A DNA stretch of 64,000 nucleotides from Candidatus Dadabacteria bacterium (GCA_009837205.1 VXTZ01000014.1:1-64000), one strand, 5' to 3'. Shown: positions 7,891-18,434, numbered from the stretch's first letter. Made by a program: numbers and translations. Notes: a model not told the origin generated them from the letters alone.

Positions 7891-8181
7891 TCATTCATCA
7901 CTGCTTTTTTCCGTAAGTTTCGGGGCAAGCCAGCTACTTACCCTAAACAGTGGAAGGGTTTTTTCGCCGATGTCTATTTTTTCGCCTGTTCTGGGATTTC
8001 TTCCTTCATAAGGCTCGTAATTTTTTGTAAAGAAACTTCCGAAATGTCTTATCTCTATTCTTTCCCCATCCCGAAGCATCTCGGTCATGGCGTTAATTAT
8101 GGCGTCCAGAACCTTTCTAGATTCTACGGAATTAAGGTCAAATTTCCGCGAAAGCTCCTTTTCAATGTCCGATTTTTTCAT
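7891..8181 (-). CDS. HU/IHF-family DNA-binding protein
   Basis: Nucleoid-associated DNA-bending protein of 96 residues. It shows the family's N-terminal helices (KKSDIEKELSRKF), the HFGSFF turn and the arm with GRNPRTGE, in which the conserved proline intercalates into DNA. ERIEIRHFGSF is closer to integration host factor than to classical HU, but the subtype cannot be fixed. A few charged residues extend the C-terminus. A sigma70-like promoter lies about 40-70 bp upstream. Confidence 0.9.
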   Translation of the reverse strand: MKKSDIEKELSRKFDLNSVESRKVLDAIINAMTEMLRDGERIEIRHFGSFFTKNYEPYEGRNPRTGEKIDIGEKTLPLFRVSSWLAPKLTEKSSDE

Positions 8182-8220
8182 GACGTTTTAAAAATCAGTA
8201 AGGTTAGGACCTGATTTCTC

Positions 8221-8249
8221 ACTCTAGATATTTTAAAGCCGTTTGTCAA
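8221..8249 (-). promoter_or_regulatory. sigma70-like promoter of the HU/IHF gene
   Basis: TTGACA at 8244-8249 (minus strand), a 17-bp spacer, then TAGAGT at 8221-8226. The -35 box is perfect and the -10 box matches four of six. It sits 40 bp before the ATG. Confidence 0.45.
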
Positions 8250-8278
8250 GTAAGCCCTCGATTTTGCGAAAAAAATTC

Positions 8279-11200
8279 TCAGTACCCGAGATTCGGCCGG
8301 AGCCATTTCTCCGCCTCTTCAAGAGCGATTCTCTTTCTTTCCGCGTAATCCAGGATCTGGTCTTCGAGTATTTTGCCAAGAAAGAAATATCTTGATTCGG
8401 GATGAGCCATGTAGAACCCTGAAACCGAACTTGGCGGAGTCATGGCGAAGCTCTCAGTAAGCGATACACCCGTGTGTTTCTCCGCCTCGAGAAGATCCCA
8501 GAGAATCTTTTTTTCCGTGTGGTCCGGACATGAAGGGTAGCCGGGAGCAGGTCTTATGCCTCTGTATTTTTCGTTTATCAGGTCTTCGGAACTGAGCTTT
8601 TCATCTTTTCCGTAACCCCAGAGATCCCTTACTTTTTTATGAATCATCTCGGCAAGAGCTTCAGCTATCCTGTCTCCGAGTGCGCTTGTCATAATCGAAT
8701 TGTAATCATCCCCTTTTCGCTTGAAATCCTCGGAGAACTGCTCAACCCCCTCCCCTGCAGTCACCACAAATCCCCCCATATAATCTTTTCTTCCCGAGAC
8801 TTTTGGCGCTATAAAATCTGAAAGACAGTAATAGCGACCCTCTTTAGAACGCATCTCCTGCTGTCTTAGAAAATGAAACGTTGCCAGAGCCTGTCTTTCT
8901 TCTCCATAGACTTCAACATCGTCTCCGACACTGTTTGCGCGGAAGATTCCGACAACAGCGCGGGGGGTGAAGACCTTTTCCAAGATTATCCGTTTAAGGA
9001 GTGTTTGACCGTCCCGGTAAAGTTTTTTTGCCTGATCTCCTCTTTCGGGGTGCTCAAGTATTTTCGGAAAAACTCCTTTAAGTTCCCATGCCCAGAAAAA
9101 AGGAGACCAGTCGATGTAACCGGCGACTTCTTCAAGAGAGATGCTGTCGAAGACAAAAACTCCAAGCCGCCCGGGGCACTCTATCGCAATATTATCCCAG
9201 TCGGTCGGAAACGCCTTTTCCCTGGCCTCTTCTATGGAAGCATATTCCGTCTGGCCGCGGGCTTTTTCAAAGCGCCTCTTCTGCTCCAAGTTGCTTTTTT
9301 TCAGTTTCTCCATGTAAAGCTGGGCTTTTTCCGGGTCCAGCATCTCGTTGCAGGCACCTACCACGAGCGAAGCATCAGCTACGTGATCAACTATGCCGCT
9401 GTATCCCGGAGCTATTTTTATCGCAGTATGAGCCCTGCTTGTGGTCGCCCCGCCAATAAGAAGGGGGATGGAAAACCCTTCCCGTTCCATCTCTTTCGCG
9501 TTATACACCATTTCGTCAAGAGAAGGTGTAATCAGTCCGCTTAATCCTATGAAATCCGCGCGATGCTCTTTTGCAACGTTGAGTATTTTCTCGCAGGGAA
9601 CCATTACCCCGAGGTCTATCACTTCGTAGTTGTTACAGCCAAGAACCACAGACACTATGTTTTTTCCTATATCGTGGACGTCTCCCTTTACCGTCGCTAT
9701 AACGAATTTCCCCTTGCCTCCCCCGCTTCCTTTTTTTTCCTCTTCCATAAAAGGCTGAAGGTGCGCAACGGCTCTTTTCATGACTCTGGCGCTTTTCACC
9801 ACTTGGGGAAGGAACATTTTGCCGTCGCCGAAAAGATCTCCGACCACTTTCATGCCATCCATAAGAGGCCCCTCGATAACCTCAAGCGGGGCCCCGTACT
9901 TAACCCTTGCTTCTTCCGTGTCATCCTCGATGAAGTCCGCTATGCCGTTTACAAGGGAGTGCTCAAGACGTTTTTCAACCCCAAGCTCTCTCCATTGCTT
10001 GGTATCCCTCTCCGCGCTCCCGGACTTTACCCCTTCAAAATGTTTCGCGTATTCAACAAGCCGCTCCGTGGCGTCAGGGCGACGGTTAAGAAGCACGTCT
10101 TCCACTTTTTCGAGAAGTTCAGGTTCTATGTCGTCGTAAACGGCTAGCATTCCAGCGTTTACTATTCCCATGTCAAGCCCGGCTTTTACGGCGTGGTAAA
10201 GAAACGCGCTGTGCATGGCTTCACGCACTACGTTGTTTCCCCTGAAGGAGAAGGATATGTTGCTTACTCCACCGCTTGTGAGTGCTTCGGGACAGGATTT
10301 CTTTATCTCCCTAACGGCCTCGATGAAATTCACGGCGTAGGAGTTGTGTTCTTCGATCCCGGTTCCGACAGTAAGTATGTTCGGGTCAAAGATTATGTCG
10401 CAGGGGTCCATGCCTATTTTCTCAGTTAATATGCGGTAGGCCCTTTTGCAGATTTTGACCTTGTCCTCTTTCGAGGTCGCCTGGCCTTTTTCATCAAAAG
10501 CCATTACCACGACTGAAGCGCCGTAGCGCATTGCCGCTTTTGCCTGCTCACAGAACACTTCCTCGCCTTCCTTAAGACTTATGGAATTTACAATGCACTT
10601 GCCCTGAATACATTTAAGTCCCTCCTCAATAACGGACCACTTGGAGCTGTCTATCATCACTGGAACCTTGGTCACCTCGGGTTCCGAAGCGATAAGGTTG
10701 AGGAAACGCTTCATGCAGGCTTCAGAGTCAAGAAGCCCCTCATCGAAATTAACGTCTATTATGTTCGCCCCGTTCTCCACCTGTTGAAGAGCTACCGAAA
10801 CAGCTCCTTCATAGTCTTCTTCCTTTACGAGTCTTGCGAACTTTGGAGAACCCGTAACATTGGTCCTCTCCCCAACCATTATGAAAGGTCCCTCGGCATC
10901 AGAGGTTATGGCAAGGGGTTCAAGGCCGCTTAGCCTGGTTGCGTCTTCGCGAACTGGGATTTCTCTCGGCGGAACATCCCTTAGTTTTTCAACCACCATT
11001 CCTATATGCTCCGGAGTGGTGCCGCAGCATCCGCCCACTATGTTGACAAAACCGCTTTCCGCGAAATCCAGAAGAAGAGTGGAAGTGATCTCCGGCGTTT
11101 CGTCGTATCCCGTCTCGCTCAACGGGTTGGGAAGTCCGGCGTTCGGGTAGCAGCTTATGCGGCAGTCGGCTATTCGAGAGAGCTCCTCTATGTAAGGACG

Positions 11201-11983
11201 CATGTCCTCAGCCCCAAGCGCGCAGTTTATACCAACGCTGAAAGGTTTTGCGTGGCGAACGGAGTTCCAAAAAGCCTCCACAGTCTGTCCCGAAAGAGTG
11301 CGTCCGGATCGATCCGTTATGGTAACGGAGATCATGACCGGAATCCTTTCCCCTCCACGCGAATCGAAAAAGCTCTCAATGGCGTATATGGCCGCTTTTA
11401 AGTTAAGGGTGTCAAAAGTGGTCTCAGGCAGAAGTATATCCACCCCTCCCTCGACAAGAGCTTCAGTTTGCTCGCGGTAAGCCTCAACCAGTTCTTCAAA
11501 AGAAACCGCCCTGTACGACGGATCGTTTACGTCAGGGGACATTGACGCTGTCTTATTGGTCGGACCCAGCGCTCCGGCAACAAAGCAAGCCCTCCCGGGA
11601 TTTTTCTCCATAAAATCAGAAGCTGCTTTCTTTGCGAGTTTCGCCGACTCGACATTAAGGGCTCTCACCCAGTTCTCAAGGCCATAATCGGCCTGAGCTA
11701 TTGAGGTTGAGCTAAAAGTGTTGGTCTCAACTATGTCGCAGCCAGCCTCAAAGTATTCTCTGTGGATTTCATATATAACGTCGGGTCTCGTGAGGGAAAG
11801 CAGATCGTTATTGCCCTTTAGATCCACAGGATGATCAGAGAACAGATCTCCCCTGAAGTCCTCTTCTTCGAGGTCGTGCCTTTGGATCATCGTGCCCATG
11901 GCGCCGTCGAGGAAAACTATCTTCTTTTTCGAAAGAGCCTCGAGCTGCGCGGAGATTTTTATGTCCTTATATTCCGTATTCAT
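8279..11983 (-). CDS. metH: cobalamin-dependent methionine synthase
   Basis: Transfers the methyl group of 5-methyltetrahydrofolate to homocysteine through B12. All four modules are present in about 1234 residues. The homocysteine domain begins [11 protein letters not shown] and carries zinc ligands in INCALG and [10 protein letters not shown]. The pterin domain contains MIDSSKW. The B12 cap and Rossmann domain has the base-displacing histidine in VHDIGKN. The reactivation domain has [12 protein letters not shown] for S-adenosylmethionine. Start: ATG at 11983 behind AGGGAG; an adjoining GTG at 11986 is the alternative. The short leader shows no riboswitch I can recognise. The full-length form means no separate activation protein is needed. 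Confidence 0.97.
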   Translation of the reverse strand: MNTEYKDIKISAQLEALSKKKIVFLDGAMGTMIQRHDLEEEDFRGDLFSDHPVDLKGNNDLLSLTRPDVIYEIHREYFEAGCDIVETNTFSSTSIAQADYGLENWVRALNVESAKLAKKAASDFMEKNPGRACFVAGALGPTNKTASMSPDVNDPSYRAVSFEELVEAYREQTEALVEGGVDILLPETTFDTLNLKAAIYAIESFFDSRGGERIPVMISVTITDRSGRTLSGQTVEAFWNSVRHAKPFSVGINCALGAEDMRPYIEELSRIADCRISCYPNAGLPNPLSETGYDETPEITSTLLLDFAESGFVNIVGGCCGTTPEHIGMVVEKLRDVPPREIPVREDATRLSGLEPLAITSDAEGPFIMVGERTNVTGSPKFARLVKEEDYEGAVSVALQQVENGANIIDVNFDEGLLDSEACMKRFLNLIASEPEVTKVPVMIDSSKWSVIEEGLKCIQGKCIVNSISLKEGEEVFCEQAKAAMRYGASVVVMAFDEKGQATSKEDKVKICKRAYRILTEKIGMDPCDIIFDPNILTVGTGIEEHNSYAVNFIEAVREIKKSCPEALTSGGVSNISFSFRGNNVVREAMHSAFLYHAVKAGLDMGIVNAGMLAVYDDIEPELLEKVEDVLLNRRPDATERLVEYAKHFEGVKSGSAERDTKQWRELGVEKRLEHSLVNGIADFIEDDTEEARVKYGAPLEVIEGPLMDGMKVVGDLFGDGKMFLPQVVKSARVMKRAVAHLQPFMEEEKKGSGGGKGKFVIATVKGDVHDIGKNIVSVVLGCNNYEVIDLGVMVPCEKILNVAKEHRADFIGLSGLITPSLDEMVYNAKEMEREGFSIPLLIGGATTSRAHTAIKIAPGYSGIVDHVADASLVVGACNEMLDPEKAQLYMEKLKKSNLEQKRRFEKARGQTEYASIEEAREKAFPTDWDNIAIECPGRLGVFVFDSISLEEVAGYIDWSPFFWAWELKGVFPKILEHPERGDQAKKLYRDGQTLLKRIILEKVFTPRAVVGIFRANSVGDDVEVYGEERQALATFHFLRQQEMRSKEGRYYCLSDFIAPKVSGRKDYMGGFVVTAGEGVEQFSEDFKRKGDDYNSIMTSALGDRIAEALAEMIHKKVRDLWGYGKDEKLSSEDLINEKYRGIRPAPGYPSCPDHTEKKILWDLLEAEKHTGVSLTESFAMTPPSSVSGFYMAHPESRYFFLGKILEDQILDYAERKRIALEEAEKWLRPNLGY

Positions 11984-12071
11984 CACTCCCTAACCTTGTT
12001 GAGAGGCCTTGTCTTTTTCTTTTTCCCTGATGGCAAATACCGCTTTACGGGAACAAGGAAAAACACGGAGT

Positions 12072-12863
12072 CTACCATATGTTTCTGAGTTCTCTTAACT
12101 TTATAAAAACCGCCATCGGATCATCTTCCAAAGACGGGTCCTTTTTCCTGAGCGAGTCCAGAATGTGCGGATCATTCGTTCTCATAAAGGGATTATAAGT
12201 TCTCTCCTCCCCCAGAGTTGAACGGGGGAACTTGTCCTCGGGGACTTCCTTGAGCTTTTTCTTTGCGTCTTTGTTCTCCGGTGCAAGTTCAAGGGCGAAC
12301 CTGAGGTTAGTCTCCGCGTAGTCATGACCACAGAACATCTTGAGGCTGTCGGGAAGACCGGAGAGCTTAAAGGCAAAGGTTTCGTATAGATCTTCGACTT
12401 TCCCCCTGAACTTTACGTTTCCACACCCTGAAACAAATACCGTATCGCCCAGAAAAATATTGTTCCCGACTACAAAGGAGACATGTTCCGGGCAGTGTCC
12501 CGGGGTATGAATCACCTGGAGTCGCTGCTTTCCGAAGTCTATCTCGTCTCCTTCCTCTATGCCTTCGCTTCTTGGGGCAACATAGTCAAGGGCCGTCGGA
12601 TGAATAAGTATCTTCGAAGAGAGAAAAACCTTTATTATGGGGTTGTTTCCGTAAATGTGGTCTGGGTGCGCGTGGGTGTTCAGGACGTATTTAACCCTGT
12701 AATCCCTCTTTCTTATGATTTCAAGAAGAGTGATCGGATCAAGAGGGTCTATTACCACGCATTGCCCGGTTTCCTCGCACGCCACCAGGTAATTGTAGTT
12801 GCTGTCGCTCTCACCGACTTTGAAGCCATGTATTGAGAATCCATCCTCGCTAATTACGTCCAT
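12072..12863 (-). CDS. gloB: hydroxyacylglutathione hydrolase-like metallo-beta-lactamase fold enzyme (glyoxalase II)
   Basis: Metallo-beta-lactamase fold thioesterase. The metal site is THAHPDH, with further ligands in TPGHCPEH, LGDTVF (bridging Asp) and CGHDYAETN. The C-terminal part with ERTYNPFMR matches the glyoxalase II substrate domain. I moved the start to the ATG at 12863: AAGGAG lies six bases before it, and the longer reading (to 12962) adds 33 residues ahead of this strong ribosome site. It would hydrolyse S-lactoylglutathione in methylglyoxal detoxification; a persulfide dioxygenase is less likely given the C-terminal domain. It precedes metH by about 90 bp. Confidence 0.88.
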   Translation of the reverse strand: MDVISEDGFSIHGFKVGESDSNYNYLVACEETGQCVVIDPLDPITLLEIIRKRDYRVKYVLNTHAHPDHIYGNNPIIKVFLSSKILIHPTALDYVAPRSEGIEEGDEIDFGKQRLQVIHTPGHCPEHVSFVVGNNIFLGDTVFVSGCGNVKFRGKVEDLYETFAFKLSGLPDSLKMFCGHDYAETNLRFALELAPENKDAKKKLKEVPEDKFPRSTLGEERTYNPFMRTNDPHILDSLRKKDPSLEDDPMAVFIKLRELRNIW

Positions 12864-13342
12864 CGGGGTCTCCTTTTTGCGTGAAAGTGTACCTGAAAGG
12901 CTTATGGCGAATAAAAGACCGAAGATAGAAACTACGGGTTTGCTAAGCAAAAACCTTCTCAATATCTGTTGTGCGAATCACGAGGCCTTTACTCAGTTTC
13001 ATTAAGGTGATTTCGTTCCACATCCAAAATTCCTTTCCATTATTCCAAGAAAATTTCACACTTGGGATAATCGATAGTCACTATATATATTCCTTCAGAA
13101 TTAAGACGAATAGAAATCTAAATTATTCGGGAGGAGAGATATTTAGTCTTGCTTCCCTTCAACTTGATTTTTTAGTTAAACCACTTTCCCAGCTATATTT
13201 GACGCCTAGGTTTAGCCCTAACAGCAATCTCAAGGCTCAGAACCTGTTCAAGATCATCGGTCGTCCTCAGAATTTGAGGAACTAGATCTTAAGGTCTAAG
13301 CGGTTTATTTGATATAGCAATATCCAGTAAGAAGCAGAACTT
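12864..13342. other. AT-rich intergenic region at the edge of the helicase block
   Basis: 479 bp between the divergent glyoxalase II and helicase genes. Reading frames here have poor composition and no ribosome sites, so I call no gene. A short hairpin (CCTCA / TGAGG, 13264-13278) and a palindrome-like AGATCTTAAGGTCT lie near its right end. The composition is lower in G+C than the genes on both sides, which fits a junction of transferred DNA. Confidence 0.5.
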
Positions 13343-15712
13343 ATGGCTGGAGAACAAAAAGAAACAAAGCTCGACCATAATTCCCCGCAGGTCAAACTAA
13401 CTTGGCTTGCAAAATTGCTGTTCGCATTCTTTCGTCGAAAAGATGTCAAAGCTGCCGTGTTGGGTGAGGACATCCTAACACTAATCTCTCTATCGGGGTC
13501 TATGAAGATCCCCTTTCAGGAAATTGAAACAGTTGAAGTAGAGAACGGATGGTTCTGGGCTGACATACGGGTTCGTTATACCTCAGGAGAAGAAGTCGTA
13601 TCGGGACTATCGCGGCACAAAGCGCGGGCATTTGCTGATGCGTTGGAGTCTTTGAGAATCAACTGGTGGAGAAAGGTACTGGCTGAACATGTCGGGACGC
13701 TTAATTCCGTCCAGGATGATTTGGCACAGCTTGCAGACCCGCCCATGTACATGGCACGTAGTATCTTTTCGACCCTAGAGCGCAAGGCCAGAGACGTAGT
13801 TGCGCAATTTCCATCCCAGTGGCCCGACAAGCTTTCCGGCGTTGCGGAAATCCAGATGCTGAAGACGATACAGGACTTCTTGAAAGACCCCGAAGCTCAT
13901 AGGACTCGAGCCAACGATATCTTTGTGGTCAACGAGCTGGGCCGTTCGCGGGAATTTTTCGACAAGATTGAGACAAGGCCACTCACAGACGAGCAAAGGA
14001 GATCAGTTGTTGTTAACGAGGATCGTAACCTAGTTGTTGCAGCCGCAGGTAGTGGCAAGACATCTGTCATTGTGGCAAAGGCTGGCTGGCTTCTGCATAA
14101 AAATTATTGGCGCCCGTCGGAATTGCTGTTGCTTGCCTTTGCAAGTGATGCTCAGAAGGAAATGCAGCAGAGAATCCGCGAACGCCTGGGCGACGAGGTG
14201 GTGGAAAAACTCACCGTTCGAACTTTCCACAGTCTAGGCATGTCGATTATTGGTGAGGTGGAGGGCAAACTCCCAACATTGGCCAAGGTGGCCACGGACG
14301 ATAAAGCCTTGCGCAAACTGCTCAAGGACATTATTGCCGATCTGTTCGACGACTCAAAGTTCTCGAAAATCATGTCTACGTGGTTTCAGGAACATTCCAC
14401 TCCTTACAAGAGCGAATATGAATTTAAAACCCAAGGCGAATACTGGGATTACATACGAGCGAACGAAATAAGGTCGTTGAAGGGTGACAGGGTCAAGAGC
14501 TTCGAGGAATGCGAAATCGCCAATTTTCTCTATCTCAATGGCGTGCCCTACGAATACGAGCGCGACTACGAGCACGACACTGCGACATCAGAGAGGAGGC
14601 AATACCAGCCCGATTTCTATCTCTCTGATTCCGGGATTTATATCGAACATTTTGCGCTCAATGAGTTAGGGGACACCCCTCCATTCATAGATAGAGAAGA
14701 GTATCTCCAATCAATGCTATGGAAGCAGCAAACTCATTCTAGATATGGCACCGTCCTCATTGAGACCTTTAGCCATGAGAAGGGTGCTGGCAAGTTGACT
14801 GAGAATTTGGCTGCTAAACTGGCCGACTATAATGTGACGTTATCTCCGATCTCCTCTGCCGAAGTCTTCGCGGCCTTGCAGGAGCAAGGTCGAATTGATC
14901 CATTCACACAATTGATTGCGACCTTCCTGCATCACTACAAGGAAGCGCAACTTTCTGCTGAGGAAATAGCCCGACGGGTTGCAAAGATTGAGGATTGCCC
15001 AAGGGCCGAAGCTTTTATTACAGTGTTTAAGCGAATATTTGAATGTTACCAAGAGCGGCTAGCTAAACTGCAGCAGATTGACTTCCACGACATGATTGGC
15101 AAAGCTACGGAACATGTGGAAAACCAACGTTACCATAACCCGTTCGGCTACATCCTAGTTGATGAGTTCCAAGACATTTCGCCAGGACGGGCACGCTTGT
15201 TGAAGGCGCTGCTGGACAGGTACGTAACCACCCAATTGTTTGCCGTCGGTGACGACTGGCAGGCAATTTATCGATTTGCCGGTTCAGATATCGCTATCAT
15301 GCGCGAGTTCCGAGAACGCTTCGGCGAGAGCAAGCGTATCAATATGCAAACAACATTCCGGTGTGCCGATCGTATTGCCACCGTCGCAACGAAATTCGTC
15401 CTCAGAAACCCTGCGCAGATTCCCAAAGATGTCTCTTCCACACTCCAGTTGAAAGAACCTTGTGTACATGTTGGTCTAGGAGGGGAATCCCCCGATCTTT
15501 TGAGAGAAGTCATGAAAACGATTGCCGACGACACCGGCAAGAACAATGGAACTTCTACTGTTTTGCTGCTGGGCCGGTACAGACACTTGCAGCCGGAGAA
15601 CATGTATCAGTTAAGCAATGAATACCCCGATTTACATCTCTCCTACAAGACCGTGCATAGCTCAAAAGGACTTGAGGCTGACTATGTTGTGGTGCTTGGC
15701 TTATGCTCCTGA
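13343..15712 (+). CDS. HelD/UvrD-like superfamily 1 DNA helicase with embedded nuclease domain, ended by an in-frame TGA
   Basis: First 789 residues of a HelD-type helicase. An N-terminal non-motor domain (1-210) is followed by motor 1A with Walker A AAGSGKT (234-240). A PD-(D/E)xK-like insertion shows ECEIANFL, QYQPDFYL and YIEHF around residues 390-440. Walker B is VDEFQD near 603, and the last motif visible is HSSKGLEADYVVVLGL. The TGA at 15710-15712 replaces what is a glycine in E. coli HelD at the same place (GLQEGSDGFP against GLCS-stop-KHGFP), and the same frame continues beyond it. The product would lack motif VI and probably be inactive as a helicase. The gene differs from its neighbours in codon use and looks acquired. 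Confidence 0.85.
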   Translation: MAGEQKETKLDHNSPQVKLTWLAKLLFAFFRRKDVKAAVLGEDILTLISLSGSMKIPFQEIETVEVENGWFWADIRVRYTSGEEVVSGLSRHKARAFADALESLRINWWRKVLAEHVGTLNSVQDDLAQLADPPMYMARSIFSTLERKARDVVAQFPSQWPDKLSGVAEIQMLKTIQDFLKDPEAHRTRANDIFVVNELGRSREFFDKIETRPLTDEQRRSVVVNEDRNLVVAAAGSGKTSVIVAKAGWLLHKNYWRPSELLLLAFASDAQKEMQQRIRERLGDEVVEKLTVRTFHSLGMSIIGEVEGKLPTLAKVATDDKALRKLLKDIIADLFDDSKFSKIMSTWFQEHSTPYKSEYEFKTQGEYWDYIRANEIRSLKGDRVKSFEECEIANFLYLNGVPYEYERDYEHDTATSERRQYQPDFYLSDSGIYIEHFALNELGDTPPFIDREEYLQSMLWKQQTHSRYGTVLIETFSHEKGAGKLTENLAAKLADYNVTLSPISSAEVFAALQEQGRIDPFTQLIATFLHHYKEAQLSAEEIARRVAKIEDCPRAEAFITVFKRIFECYQERLAKLQQIDFHDMIGKATEHVENQRYHNPFGYILVDEFQDISPGRARLLKALLDRYVTTQLFAVGDDWQAIYRFAGSDIAIMREFRERFGESKRINMQTTFRCADRIATVATKFVLRNPAQIPKDVSSTLQLKEPCVHVGLGGESPDLLREVMKTIADDTGKNNGTSTVLLLGRYRHLQPENMYQLSNEYPDLHLSYKTVHSSKGLEADYVVVLGLCS

Positions 15713-16249
15713 AAACACGGTTTTCCCACCGAGATCGTCGATGATCCGTTGCTTAATATCGTCCTCGCGTCGCCCGAAGAGTACCCGAACGCTGAGGAGC
15801 GCCGTTTACTCTATGTTGCTATAACCCGTGCCAGACGTCGTGTCTTTCTCCTTAACGACAGCGAATTACTCTCCCCTTTTGTCAAAGAATTGATGGAGGA
15901 GGGCTATGACGTCACCATTTTTGGTCGGCTGCCGGAAAACAACGTTCTCTGTCCAGAATGCACCGAAGGACACCTAAAGCGCAGAAAAAGCAACCAAGGT
16001 ATGTTTTACGGCTGTTCTTACTTTCCATTTTGCAGACATACCCAGTCCACTTGTCCCGATTGCGGAACTGGATTGCCAGTCAAGACCGATGGAGCCTTTC
16101 GTTGTCGTAACTGCGGGCAGTCAGTAGAGGAATGTCCTAGGTGTGACGGATGGATGCAAACCAAGAAGGGCAAACATGGTGAGTTCTTGGGTTGCTCGAA
16201 CTGGCCTAACTGTAGCTACACTAGAAACATTATCGAACGAAAGAAATGA
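15713..16249 (+). pseudogene. C-terminal remainder of the HelD-like helicase (same frame, after the TGA)
   Basis: Direct in-frame continuation: KHGFPTEIVDDPLL, then helicase motif VI in EERRLLYVAITRARRRVF. Then three Cys4 zinc-finger units of the topoisomerase I C-terminal type (CPEC...CRHT, CPDCG...CRNCG, CPRCDG...GCSNWPNC). With the first part the intact protein would be 968 residues. The first ATG-independent start here is a weak TTG at 15749, so independent translation is doubtful. Readthrough, a recent nonsense mutation (GGA to TGA) or a sequencing error are the choices; the fully preserved downstream motifs argue that the lesion is recent or not real. Confidence 0.82.
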
Positions 16250-16401
16250 AACTTAAGAGTCTCTTAAAACAGTATTTGATACGGATTTGAAAAAGTATTA
16301 AACCTTTTGTGAAAAACTATTTGATCAAACCGTTTTTGCAACCACGATAGTCCGTGTATTCGAAAAAGAGTGCCAGATCGATATTTTCATCCTAGCTATC
16401 A

Positions 16402-17046
16402 CTACCACCGCAATAACTTCCGGCAAGCTCGAAACAGAATATTCCTAATGCTCTTGACATGATGAAAAGCTCCTTTGCTCCGCACGATTGGTTCAGTAAG
16501 CTGCATTCTCCCCTCCTCTAATTCGCCGTTTGCTGACAGCAGCTTCGGCTGTTTTCCTTTTTCTTCCTCGGTTCTCGCTTTCTCTAACTTACCGTCTGTT
16601 GACAACAGGACCTGGACGATTTTAAACACTTCTGGGTGCGAGGAGCCTTGGATAACATCCCTAGCCTCGGCTTCCGAATAGCAGAGTCTCGCCTCGTTAA
16701 GTTCCGCAGATTCACCGTCAATCGTGGTGTAATTTCCGGCTTGATGCCGGATGACAAAGCATGTTTTGCCCTCTCTACTTAACGCGAAAAGCAAACTAAT
16801 ATCCCCTGCCCTAGCATCCTTTATATCTGTTACCGGATTGTATTCCTTCTCCGTCGAATCACTGTATTTCCATAACTCCCATTTATCCGAATCGCTCTCC
16901 CAAGCTTCCAACGCTTCGAGTGCCTCTAGTCTATCTCTTACCGGCTTTTTTCCTCGTCGTGTATCCTGATCCTTTTTTTCCCACCTATCAAAATAGAGAA
17001 GGTCGTACTTGCCGTTGAATGCTCTGTTTAAATCTGAAACTCCCAT
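16402..17046 (-). CDS. hypothetical protein with an internal repeat
   Basis: Not recognised. 214 residues, charged and soluble, with no signal peptide or membrane segment. The first 60 residues are Lys/Glu/Trp-rich (YDLLYFDRWEKKDQ), followed by a region with predicted beta character (SLLFALSREGKTCFVIRH). Near residue 150 a unit LSTDGKLEKART is repeated as LSANGELEEGRM, and the DNA repeats too (about 16528-16556 and 16582-16610). It converges on the broken helicase, 152 bp apart, and shares its isolated, accessory setting. Any link in function is unproven. Confidence 0.6.
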   Translation of the reverse strand: MGVSDLNRAFNGKYDLLYFDRWEKKDQDTRRGKKPVRDRLEALEALEAWESDSDKWELWKYSDSTEKEYNPVTDIKDARAGDISLLFALSREGKTCFVIRHQAGNYTTIDGESAELNEARLCYSEAEARDVIQGSSHPEVFKIVQVLLSTDGKLEKARTEEEKGKQPKLLSANGELEEGRMQLTEPIVRSKGAFHHVKSIRNILFRACRKLLRW

Positions 17047-17198
17047 AATGCCTTTGCACTCCCCTTTGTGCTACACACAAGTTTGAATTATATCAAACCG
17101 TACAAGAGATTACAGTGCTAATGCTTCGTTAGAGAATTTCTTTGACATCAAAAGCCGTTAGGGTAATTTTTACTCCCAATTGATTTTTTGGAGACACC

Positions 17199-18434
17199 AT
17201 GGGTTTCGTAGAATCTCTTAAATGCAAGGAATGCGGTGATCTTTATCCCAAGGAACCGAAGTATGTTTGTGAGATGTGCTTCGGTCCTCTGGAAGCGGTA
17301 TACAACTACGACGAGATAAAAAAGCATATCTCAAGAGAAAAAATAGCTTCCCGTCCGCAGAACATATGGAGATACAAGGAGCTTCTTCCGATTGACTCAG
17401 AACCCACCCTCGGAACCCAGGTGGGGTACACTCCGCTTGTGCGGGCAAAAAACCTTGCAAAAGAGCTCGGGGTTTCGGAGATCTATGTGAAAAACGATGC
17501 GGTCTGCTACCCCACCCTCTCTTTTAAGGACAGGGTTGTATCCGTAGCCCTCTCGAAAGCAAAAGAGTTCGGATTCGATACGACCGGCTGCGCATCCACG
17601 GGAAACCTGGCAAACTCCGTGTCGGCGATTTCCGCTTCCGGGAATCTGAAAAGCATCATACTGATTCCCTACGACCTTGAACAGTCGAAAATACTCAACA
17701 CCATAGTCTACGGGGCGAATCTCATAGGTGTAGAAGGCGGTTACGACGAGGTTAACAAGCTCTGCAGCGAAATTGCCAGCAAATACAACTGGGCTTTTGT
17801 GAACATAAACATGAGACCTTACTACTCCGAAGGTTCCAAGTCATACGCGTTTGAGGTGATGGAGCAACTCGGATGGAAAGCCCCAAAGCACATAGTGGTC
17901 CCTATGGCAAGCGGTTCTCTTCTCACCAAGGTCTGGAAAGCCATAAAGGAGTTTGAGTTGCTCGGGATCGTGGAGCCTCAGGGTTCGAAAGTATACGGGG
18001 CTCAGGCAACGGGATGTTCACCCATATCTACCGCATTTAAAAACGACTGGGAGATGTTCAAGCCCGTAAAACCGGATACCATAGCGAAATCCCTTGCTAT
18101 TGGCACTCCGGCCGATGGTTACTACGCGATGAACATAATAAGGGAAAGCGGCGGAGCGGCCGAGGACGTAAGCGATGCCGAAATAGTGGACGCGATAAAA
18201 CTTCTCGCAAGAACCGAAGGCATTTACACCGAAACCGCTGGTGGAGTAACCCTTGGAGTAACGAAAAAACTCATAGATCAAGAAAAAATTCCCCGCGACG
18301 AGCCTATCGTGGTATCGATAACGGGAAACGGTCTTAAGACCCAGGATGCTGTCGAGGGAACTCTTGGAAAGCCCGTGGTGATAAGACCTTCCCTCGAGGA
18401 CTTCGAAGAGCTATACAACAATAAAAAACTCTAG
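17199..18434 (+). CDS. thrC: threonine synthase
   Basis: PLP enzyme converting O-phosphohomoserine to threonine. 411 residues with an N-terminal zinc ribbon (C9, C12, C24, C27), as found in the class with this extension. The PLP lysine is in LSFKDR (about residue 109), and a phosphate-binding Gly/Asn loop CASTGNLANS follows. GGAG lies six bases before the ATG, and TTGACA at 17142-17147 may be its -35 box. A MoaD/ThiS-like carrier gene follows after 74 bp on the same strand. Related PLP enzymes fed by sulfur carriers make cysteine or homocysteine, so the annotation of the precise substrate deserves care. Confidence 0.92.
   Translation: MGFVESLKCKECGDLYPKEPKYVCEMCFGPLEAVYNYDEIKKHISREKIASRPQNIWRYKELLPIDSEPTLGTQVGYTPLVRAKNLAKELGVSEIYVKNDAVCYPTLSFKDRVVSVALSKAKEFGFDTTGCASTGNLANSVSAISASGNLKSIILIPYDLEQSKILNTIVYGANLIGVEGGYDEVNKLCSEIASKYNWAFVNINMRPYYSEGSKSYAFEVMEQLGWKAPKHIVVPMASGSLLTKVWKAIKEFELLGIVEPQGSKVYGAQATGCSPISTAFKNDWEMFKPVKPDTIAKSLAIGTPADGYYAMNIIRESGGAAEDVSDAEIVDAIKLLARTEGIYTETAGGVTLGVTKKLIDQEKIPRDEPIVVSITGNGLKTQDAVEGTLGKPVVIRPSLEDFEELYNNKKL

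Noticed and set aside
11984-12071. Riboswitch (SAM or cobalamin type) before metH
   Set aside because: Only about 88 bp are available and I could not match any conserved core; the possibility of an unknown element stays open.
12971-13285. 104-codon plus-strand frame upstream of the helicase
   Set aside because: Low-complexity AT-rich translation, no ribosome site and no recognisable motif.
15710-15712. TGA in the helicase read as selenocysteine or as a reassigned glycine codon
   Set aside because: The aligned residue is a glycine far from any redox site, no clear SECIS-like stem follows at once, and TGA is a normal stop for other genes here.
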